A stretch of DNA of 5,826 nucleotides from JABDNZ01 sp964407425 (GTDB lineage Bacteria > Gemmatimonadota > Gemmatimonadetes > Longimicrobiales > Gaopeijiaceae). Location: positions 1 to 5,826 of the forward strand of contig CAYOVN010000198.1 of assembly GCA_964407425.1 (NCBI GenBank). Direction: 5' to 3'. Both the position numbers and the translations under genes were made by a program. This document shows positions 1-4,490 of this stretch, in pieces; position 1 is the stretch's first letter, and every line of letters starts with the position of its first letter. The notes beneath the pieces are model-generated. The model was not told where the DNA came from. It did no database searches and worked only from the letters and a program-made list of their open reading frames with translations.

Positions 1-534
1 ACTCGCTGTGGCCCGCTGTCTGACCGAGGTCGCAGGATGGGTTCTTCCTCGTGAACGAAGTGTTCCCGTGGTGGGGATGGCTGGCGGCCGTTCCCATCTC
101 GTAAGGCGAGTCGACAGACTGATTGAGGAGCAATCTGACCCCCAGGTTCGTCACCGTGCGTTCCAACGATTCTGGTCCATCTCGGTATTGGCCGTGGCGC
201 CTTTGGTCGCCCCTGGTCTCGTGCCTGCTGGCGAGCTTTCGCACAGGGACCAGGAGTCAGGCGAACCGGGAGTATCGGAATTCAGCTTAGAACACCTGGG
301 AGGGGCCTATGGCGCCGATAGTGAGCACCGAGCGGAGTCCGCGAAGGGCTCCGATGTGGCCCGAGAAGAACATTCCGCCGGCCGTACGGTGGAAAGCCGA
401 GATGGACACGGATCGGAAGCCCCAGAGGCCGACGGTGGTGAACACGGCGAGCGATGAGGCAGCAACGACCAAGAGTGTGACAACAGATGCCCTTTGAGGC
501 TTTGAACCTAGATACAAACAGGAGATTTCGAACA
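1..534. other. Region without a confident gene
   Basis: No reading frame here is convincing on either strand. A plus-strand frame opens at a GTG at 8 and runs to 457, but its product reads like a shadow and it has no ribosome binding site. Around 45-101 another plus frame gives a coding-like hydrophobic stretch (DGFFLVNEVFPWWGWLAAV) ending in TAA, but it has an in-frame TGA at 21-23 and no ATG. Bases 287-535 carry a weak minus-strand frame, listed separately, overlapped by a plus-strand frame of 62 codons (309-497). An imperfect stem-loop lies at 212-254. Part of this stretch is presumably the leader and promoter of the lipoprotein gene, but I see no clear -35/-10 pair. It could also contain the decayed end of a gene that enters from outside the window. 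Confidence 0.5.
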
Positions 535-535
535 A
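287..535 (-). CDS. Possible small membrane protein (weak)
   Basis: This open frame of 82 codons is not a family I recognise. It begins with a TTG (533-535) that has no Shine-Dalgarno sequence in front of it, and no ATG is available near the start. In its favour, the product has one good hydrophobic segment (about residues 17-40, VVTLLVVAASSLAVFTTVGLW). Its codons also favour TTC, GTC, ATC, CTC and GGC, like the other genes here. Against it, the frame overlaps the leader of the lipoprotein gene head-on, and an opposing ATG frame at 309-497 with a good GGGAGG in front covers almost the same bases. A hydrophobic minus product is what an antisense copy of a polar plus frame would give. At most one of the two is real, and neither may be. 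Confidence 0.2.
   Translation of the reverse strand: MFEISCLYLGSKPQRASVVTLLVVAASSLAVFTTVGLWGFRSVSISAFHRTAGGMFFSGHIGALRGLRSVLTIGAIGPSQVF
520..524 (+). promoter_or_regulatory. Ribosome binding site of the lipoprotein gene
   Basis: AGGAG lies 10 bases before the ATG at 535. It decides the start: the ATG 48 bases upstream at 487 has no such motif and would put 16 polar residues in front of the signal peptide. Confidence 0.6.
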
Positions 536-1131
536 TGAACGGATTTACCCGCAGGCTGTTCCCAACCCTAACGGCCGTGATGATGGTTTTCTGGTTGGCC
601 GCATGCGCCGGGGAATCGCAGGCCGACGCAGAAGGCGGCGAGGGAGAGGGTGAACATGCTGCCATGGAAAGTGGAGAAGGTGGCGGGGAAGGTGGCGGCG
701 AGCACCTGGAAGGCGGCGAGGCCCGGGAGGGTGGGGAACACAATGAAGGCGGCGAAGCGCGGGAGGGTGGCGAACATGAAGGCGAGCACGAGGGCGAACA
801 TGGTGGGGAGGCCCACGACGAGGAGGGCGAAGAGTCCGGGGTCTACATCGCCAAAGCGGATACCTGGGACGTGGTTCGGAACGGAGCGCGGCTGGTCCTG
901 ACGTTTGATCCTGCTGCTAACGCCTTCGTAGGAACGGTGGAAAACACGAACCCGGTGAGAGTCTGCGCCATTCGAGTCGAAGTTCATCTCTCCACCGGCA
1001 CCGAGCTAGGCCCCACTGATCGAGTCGACCTTGATCCCGGAGCGACGACGTCCGTCACTTTGGCCACAGGAGGGGAAGTGTTCGATTCCTTTACAACCCA
1101 TCCGGAAATGTCACCCTGCGGCGATAGCTAA
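535..1131 (+). CDS. Lipoprotein with Gly/Glu/His-rich spacer and FxLYD-like C-terminal domain
   Basis: This is a 198-residue envelope lipoprotein of unknown function. Residues 1-24 form a lipoprotein signal: a basic start (TRR), a hydrophobic core, and the lipobox LAAC with Cys24 as the lipidation site. Residues 30-100 are a low-complexity spacer made almost only of Gly, Glu, Ala and His, including two 12-residue tandem repeats (59-82) and a short GEH run (79-89). Such a spacer should be disordered and strongly acidic, and its regularly spaced His and Glu residues could bind divalent metals (inference). Residues 101-198 look like a compact beta domain. The pattern FVGTVENTNP, then CAIRVEVHLSTGTELG, then DLDPGATTSVTL matches the usual plan of FxLYD-type domains (strand, variable loop, strand with a charged turn, 'PG' before the last strand). 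Cys144 and Cys195 could form a disulfide. The gene stands alone on its strand and ends at the hairpin at 1155-1182. The signal peptide is clear; the domain match is from pattern only. Confidence 0.85.
   Translation: MNGFTRRLFPTLTAVMMVFWLAACAGESQADAEGGEGEGEHAAMESGEGGGEGGGEHLEGGEAREGGEHNEGGEAREGGEHEGEHEGEHGGEAHDEEGEESGVYIAKADTWDVVRNGARLVLTFDPAANAFVGTVENTNPVRVCAIRVEVHLSTGTELGPTDRVDLDPGATTSVTLATGGEVFDSFTTHPEMSPCGDS
709..780 (+). repeat. Two tandem 36-base repeats inside the lipoprotein gene
   Basis: Bases 709-744 and 745-780 are two copies of a 36-base unit encoding EGGEAREGGEH plus one variable residue (Asn, then Glu). They differ at six bases: four are silent third-position changes and two lie in the variable last codon. 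They sit in the disordered spacer. A degenerate continuation built on the GEH triplet follows to about 801. Confidence 0.85.
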
Positions 1132-1133
1132 TA

Positions 1134-1145
1134 CGACCGCGGTCG
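1134..1145. repeat. 12-base perfect palindrome after the lipoprotein stop
   Basis: The sequence CGACCGCGGTCG equals its own reverse complement. It begins two bases after the TAA stop of the lipoprotein gene and ends nine bases before the large hairpin. With no loop it would make a poor RNA hairpin. It may be a minor accessory to termination, or chance in GC-rich DNA. Confidence 0.4.
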
Positions 1146-1154
1146 GAAGAATAA

Positions 1155-1182
1155 GGGCCGGGGCACTCGAGTGCCCCGGCCC
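1155..1182. terminator. Bidirectional rho-independent terminator
   Basis: A perfect 12-base-pair stem pairs GGGCCGGGGCAC (1155-1166) with GTGCCCCGGCCC (1171-1182) around the four-base loop TCGA. On the plus strand it is followed by TTTCTCT, ending the lipoprotein transcript 24 bases after its stop. On the minus strand the bases before it (AAGAATAA) read as TTATTCTT, giving a T-rich tail for the acyltransferase transcript about 50 bases after its stop. Its place between two convergent genes supports a shared terminator. Confidence 0.88.
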
Positions 1183-1233
1183 TTTCTCTATCCTCACTCC
1201 CGATCCCCAGATCCCCGGAACAGACCGGAAGCA

Positions 1234-2301
1234 TTAAGCCTGACTAGGCTTGATGCCAAACAGTGGCCGGGTCCACTTCAGCCGCCTCAGGACAAATTGA
1301 TAGAGGAAAAAGCTGACCCCGAAGGTGCCCGCCATGAGAAGAGCCAGTTTCGAGTAAGCCGAGAGGTCGGTGGGAAACAGGAAATAGGCGATGGCTAGCT
1401 GTACAGGCAGGTGGACGATGTACACCGGGTACACGGCTTTGCTGAGGTAGCCCAAGGTCTCCGAGGGCTTATTGAGGTACCGGGTCCCGAATCCGATGAC
1501 CGTCAGCATCCAACTCATGGATTCAAAGGCGGCTATCCACGGTGGCTCCCCTTGAAGTTCGAATACCAGCAGGCGCACCAGAAACACCGAAAGACCGACA
1601 ACGAGAGCCGGCCACCGAATCTTTTCAACGGCGGGCCAGAAAACGTCTTGGGTGGAGATGAAAACGAAGCCCAGGAAGAAGCAGATCAGGCCCAAAACCC
1701 ACCCATGAACGTTATCCACATAGATGGAGAAATGTTCAGGGTTAACGAGCCACGCCTCGACCATGAGAGGTAAGGCAAAAAGGAAGAGCCCCAAGGGCCA
1801 CCGAATGATCTTGGCGAAGAGACGAAGGAGAGCATTGTTCGGCTTGTCCTTCAAATAGATCAGTATCCCTACGAGCCAGATTACATAGAGGAAGATGTTC
1901 AGCAGGAACCAGAGGTGCCCGAATGTGGGGGTATACTCAGCTTCCCAACCGAAATGGGGCATGGCCCAAACGAAGAAGGTGCCGAGGACGTAAGTGCCGA
2001 ACAGGAAGGGGACGAGGATCCGGAGGGCCCTTTCCTTCAGCAACTCCTTCCAGTCCCGGCGCTCCATGGCGAAACGGACGCCCATCCCGGAAATCATGAA
2101 GAGGAGTGGGATGCGCCAGACAGCCAGCATGGAGATAAAGGGTACCAACTCCTCCAGGAGTTCGTCGTTTTGAGGGAGCCCGGCGGAGACCGCCCAGGAC
2201 TGGAAGCTCAATACGATGTGGAAGACGATGAGCAGACCCAGGGCCAGGGTCCGAAGCCAGTCCACATCGTGGCGGCGCGGCATTGGAATCGATGTAGGCA
2301 A
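1234..2301 (-). CDS. Acyltransferase family 3 membrane protein
   Basis: This 355-residue inner-membrane protein belongs to the acyltransferase-3 family (OpgC/OafA-like), whose members transfer acyl groups, often acetyl or succinyl, to sugars, glucans or other envelope molecules. I see about ten hydrophobic segments. Family signatures are RRHDVDWLR at 9-17 with His28 in the first membrane segment, FMISGMGVRF at 68-77, ERALRILVPFLFG at 90-102, GHLWFL at 128-133, and VYPVYIVHLP with His297 near the C-terminus. The ending LFGIKP is also common in this family. The length is normal. The start is a TTG at 2299-2301: it has a perfect GGGAGG eight bases upstream, whereas the ATG at residue 7 has none. 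The gene lies 14 bases after the stop of the M14 peptidase gene and is almost surely co-transcribed and translationally coupled with it. The substrate cannot be told from the sequence. Confidence 0.92.
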   Translation of the reverse strand: MPTSIPMPRRHDVDWLRTLALGLLIVFHIVLSFQSWAVSAGLPQNDELLEELVPFISMLAVWRIPLLFMISGMGVRFAMERRDWKELLKERALRILVPFLFGTYVLGTFFVWAMPHFGWEAEYTPTFGHLWFLLNIFLYVIWLVGILIYLKDKPNNALLRLFAKIIRWPLGLFLFALPLMVEAWLVNPEHFSIYVDNVHGWVLGLICFFLGFVFISTQDVFWPAVEKIRWPALVVGLSVFLVRLLVFELQGEPPWIAAFESMSWMLTVIGFGTRYLNKPSETLGYLSKAVYPVYIVHLPVQLAIAYFLFPTDLSAYSKLALLMAGTFGVSFFLYQFVLRRLKWTRPLFGIKPSQA

Positions 2302-2309
2302 GGCTGTCG

Positions 2310-2315
2310 CCTCCC
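2310..2315 (-). promoter_or_regulatory. Shine-Dalgarno site that fixes a TTG start
   Basis: GGGAGG on the minus strand directly follows the TAA stop of the peptidase gene and lies eight bases before the TTG start of the acyltransferase. The first in-frame ATG is 26 bases from this site, too far for it to serve. Confidence 0.7.
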
Positions 2316-3599
2316 TTACCTCCCCCCCAGTTCCTCCAGGAGTATCTGCATGGTTCCCTGGGCCGCGGTTGTAGCCACCTCCCGGATCAACCCCCGATCT
2401 GTTTGATCGCCTACCTCATAAATCAGAGCCGGCGCCCCAAAGGTGCCGTAGAACCAGTTCCGGGACGTAGGCGTCCCGAAGCCTGATGGAGAATCCCTTA
2501 CTTCATAATGGGGAAGTTCTGTCCGGATGTGGTCGAGCCACTTGTCGGTGACATCAGGCGGGTCCGTCTCCATGGACCGATCCAGGGTGTAGAACACGTC
2601 GTTCTGGGTTGAGTGGAAATCCACCCCGAACCAGAGTTCGTGCCCCGGGGCCTCCAGGATCCTCGTAAAGGTGTCCCGAACAGCTCGGGTCTCCGGCTGG
2701 TTGAAGGCCTCCCAATCCCGATTCAGGTCAATGCCCCCGGTGTTGTGCCGCCAGTGTCCCAGATCCACGCCGTCCGGATTCACGATTGGAATCACATGGA
2801 CCCGAAAAGACTCCCGAAACTCTTGAGCCAGAGCCGAGCCACCTGCCAACTCCTCGACAAAAGCGAGAAGGGCCATGGTCCCCGTGGCTTCAGGAGGGTG
2901 CTGTCGGCCAATGACCATCACGTGCCGGGTGGTCTCGGGGTCACCGAACTCCACCATTGGCATGGATCGGCCTCGGCCTGAGGTGCCGGCAATGCTCTTG
3001 GTGATGTATGACTGTTCGGCCAGGCTATCCGTCCATGCCTGGAAGAAGGAAGAGGTCATCATTTCCTGGCCGGCAACCCACAGCGTATCGGGGCCCACAT
3101 CGAGCCTGAGGGTGGCGGTTCTGGACTCGCGATCGAACTCAAAAGCTGCCGAGTCCATGGCCGCCCAGGGCTCGTTCGCCCCCCGTGTCTTCGGCCAATA
3201 GCGGTGCCTGCCATTCTCGTAGACGAGGTCTACCTCGACGGATTGCCTCTCCTTGGACCACACCTTGAAGGCATACCAGGCGCTGGCGTTGATGGGGAAG
3301 TTCTCAGGGCTGAGTTGGACCACGAAGCGGGAGTCCGCTTCCTGCCAGGCGTCGTTGACCCGCCCTCCCTCGAACTCATTGCTGATCCAGACCCCGGCCT
3401 TCGCGAACCCGAATGTCCGCCGATGCATGTCCGTAATCGGACGGGATTCGGAGATCGCCAGAACCGGGCCGGCTGGTTCAGTCGGAGCAGGGGTCCCGGA
3501 TCTTGCTGCCCTCCCTGGGGCCCCAGGATTTGCGGCGGGAGCGGCAGACGTACAGGCCCCAGCAGCCAGGAGAACGAAAAATAGGAATCGAAGCTTCAT
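2316..3599 (-). CDS. Exported M14 family zinc carboxypeptidase, lipoprotein
   Basis: This 427-residue metallopeptidase of family M14 should remove residues from the C-terminus of peptides outside the inner membrane. Residues 1-16 are a signal peptide with a slightly unusual lipobox (AGAC, Cys16), followed by a Pro/Ala-rich linker (17-45). Residues about 60-175 form a beta-sandwich-like N-domain (NEFEGGRVNDAW, then LSPENFPINASAWYAFKVWS) of the kind found before the catalytic domain in cytosolic-carboxypeptidase-like M14 members. The catalytic domain runs from about 195 to 427. It shows HPPE (zinc ligands His234 and Glu237), NPDG (274-277), the substrate-binding DLNRD (291-295), DFHS (third zinc ligand His329) and YEVGD (probable catalytic Glu395). 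All key residues are present, so it should be active. The frame stays open 483 bases further upstream, but the signal peptide and the AGGA seven bases before 3599 place the start here. It forms a pair with the acyltransferase 14 bases downstream. Confidence 0.92.
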   Translation of the reverse strand: MKLRFLFFVLLAAGACTSAAPAANPGAPGRAARSGTPAPTEPAGPVLAISESRPITDMHRRTFGFAKAGVWISNEFEGGRVNDAWQEADSRFVVQLSPENFPINASAWYAFKVWSKERQSVEVDLVYENGRHRYWPKTRGANEPWAAMDSAAFEFDRESRTATLRLDVGPDTLWVAGQEMMTSSFFQAWTDSLAEQSYITKSIAGTSGRGRSMPMVEFGDPETTRHVMVIGRQHPPEATGTMALLAFVEELAGGSALAQEFRESFRVHVIPIVNPDGVDLGHWRHNTGGIDLNRDWEAFNQPETRAVRDTFTRILEAPGHELWFGVDFHSTQNDVFYTLDRSMETDPPDVTDKWLDHIRTELPHYEVRDSPSGFGTPTSRNWFYGTFGAPALIYEVGDQTDRGLIREVATTAAQGTMQILLEELGGR

Positions 3600-3606
3600 G
3601 GCTCTG

Positions 3607-3610
3607 TCCT
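3607..3610 (-). promoter_or_regulatory. Ribosome binding site of the M14 peptidase gene
   Basis: AGGA on the minus strand sits seven bases before the ATG at 3597-3599. Together with the signal peptide it picks this start over the longer open frame upstream. Confidence 0.5.
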
Positions 3611-3623
3611 GAAGAGAGTCGAA

Positions 3624-3634
3624 GGGGTGACCCC
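3624..3634. repeat. GGGGTnACCCC palindrome at the predicted transcription start
   Basis: Two five-base arms (3624-3628 and 3630-3634) form a perfect inverted repeat around a single base. It overlaps the start of transcription expected from the candidate -10 box, a usual place for a repressor site. It could also be chance. Confidence 0.3.
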
Positions 3635-3637
3635 AGC

Positions 3638-3646
3638 ATTCTATCA
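3638..3646 (-). promoter_or_regulatory. Candidate extended -10 promoter of the peptidase-acyltransferase pair
   Basis: On the minus strand the sequence TGATAGAAT matches the extended -10 form (TGn followed by TATAAT, one mismatch). No good -35 box is present, which is usual for this class. The expected start of transcription is near 3631, giving a leader of about 30 bases before the peptidase ATG. It falls in the 116-base gap after the SDR gene. The evidence is a motif only. Confidence 0.35.
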
Positions 3647-3664
3647 GCCGGAGTCCTCTCCGGC
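3647..3664. repeat. 7-base-pair GC-rich stem-loop upstream of the candidate -10
   Basis: The arms GCCGGAG (3647-3653) and CTCCGGC (3658-3664) surround a TCCT loop. The element occupies the spacer and the place where a -35 box would be. There is no T-run after it on the minus strand, so it is not a standard terminator for the SDR gene. It may be an operator or an RNA hairpin. Confidence 0.35.
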
Positions 3665-3715
3665 ATGGTCGAAACGGAGCTCCGATGGAAGAAAAAATGC
3701 GTTTCAGGAGCGCCC

Positions 3716-4396
3716 TCAGGACGGACCAGCCGCGAATCGTCGGATATCCCGGTTCTCGAGAATCGGGGAAGCGTGGCCTGGAGTACCGGAAATCCCGGCC
3801 TCGAGCATGGCCCGTGCGAGGTCGTCTGATGAGATCCCGATGTTGGGATAGAGGCGGCGGACTACCGGATACAGGGGCCTCATAATGCGATAGGTGAGGT
3901 TCGGCTCTGGCCGGGCCGTGACGGGATAGATATATCCCGGCCGGAAGATATGAACCCGGGGAAATCCCACCTTGAGGAGGGCGTTTTCGGCCATCCCCTT
4001 GTATTTGGCGAAGGCGATCCGGCTCTTCTCTGTTTGATCGGCACCCTGGCCGGAGAGGAAACAAAACGAGGCCAGGGGGCAAGCCGTATAGAAGGTCTCC
4101 GCGAAGGCCACGGTGTAGTCCACCGTGATCTCCTTGAACTCTGCGTCGGGCACCTTCCCCGAATACGCCCCCAAGCAGAAAAGGGCCACGTCGTGGCCCA
4201 ACAACTCGGCTTCAAGTGAGCGGAAGTTAGTGAAATCCCTGCGCCCGATCTCCCGAAGTTTCGGATCTTCGAGGCCGGTGCCTCGCCGGCCGATGGCTGT
4301 CACCGCCGAGACTTCAGGGTCCGCCAGAGCAAGCTTGAGGGCTAGGCCTCCAATCATTCCTGTGGCACCAACGATCACTACGCGGGAGGAGTCCAT
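3716..4396 (-). CDS. Atypical SDR / NAD(P)-binding Rossmann protein
   Basis: This 226-residue cytosolic protein has the short-chain dehydrogenase Rossmann fold, in the NmrA/TIP30-like group of atypical SDRs. The nucleotide-binding loop is GATGMIGG (10-17) at the very N-terminus. GRR (36-38) after the second strand would suit binding of the NADP phosphate. Further markers are ALFCLGAYSGK (71-81), FCFLSGQGAD (111-120), FAKYKGMAENAL (129-140) and the substrate-side FRPGYIYP (151-158). At the place of the classical YxxxK pair it has F129-A-K-Y-K133, so the catalytic Tyr is replaced by Phe. Oxidoreductase activity is therefore doubtful, and a binding or regulatory role is possible. The start ATG (4394-4396) fits the N-terminal glycine motif but lacks a clear ribosome binding site. 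The gene lies 94 bases after the ligase and 116 before the peptidase. The fold is sure; the substrate is unknown. Confidence 0.88.
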   Translation of the reverse strand: MDSSRVVIVGATGMIGGLALKLALADPEVSAVTAIGRRGTGLEDPKLREIGRRDFTNFRSLEAELLGHDVALFCLGAYSGKVPDAEFKEITVDYTVAFAETFYTACPLASFCFLSGQGADQTEKSRIAFAKYKGMAENALLKVGFPRVHIFRPGYIYPVTARPEPNLTYRIMRPLYPVVRRLYPNIGISSDDLARAMLEAGISGTPGHASPILENRDIRRFAAGPS

Positions 4397-4409
4397 ACTA
4401 AAAGTTAGT
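4397..4409. repeat. Small hairpin abutting the SDR start codon
   Basis: On the minus strand ACTAA, a CTT loop and TTAGT immediately precede the ATG of the SDR gene. The stem is five base pairs and AT-rich, so it is weak. Its position, where a ribosome binding site would normally lie, is the only reason to list it. Confidence 0.3.
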
Positions 4410-4490
4410 GTGGGTATGGGTTCTCACCTAACAGAGAATTGGAACGATGCGGATCTTGAGTTGTGGCCGGACCCAGGGAGAACCGGGCGA

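Noticed and set aside
1..116. Possible use of TGA as a sense codon, suggested by the TGA at 21-23 in a coding-like frame
   Set aside because: The SDR and ligase genes end at TGA at the expected family lengths, and tryptophan is written TGG throughout.
118..147. Similarity of these bases to 1298-1327 in the acyltransferase gene (about 22 of 30 match), hinting at a second, decayed acyltransferase copy
   Set aside because: The match is short and does not extend on either side. The expected C-terminal motif (LFG) is missing, so chance is the simpler explanation.
8..457. A 149-codon plus-strand frame beginning with GTG
   Set aside because: It has no ribosome site, its third codon position is not the GC-rich one, and its product has no recognisable family pattern. 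It looks like a chance opening in GC-rich DNA.
487..534. Longer start for the lipoprotein at the ATG at 487
   Set aside because: It would add 16 mostly polar residues before the signal peptide and has no ribosome site, whereas the ATG at 535 has AGGAG in front.
1915..2406. Plus-strand 163-codon frame opposite the acyltransferase gene and the peptidase end
   Set aside because: It is an antisense shadow of two well-supported genes and has no protein family pattern.
3600..4082. Extension of the peptidase frame 161 codons upstream of the chosen start
   Set aside because: The extension lies mostly inside the SDR gene in another frame, has Arg/Pro-rich shadow composition, and would bury the lipoprotein signal peptide in the middle of the protein.
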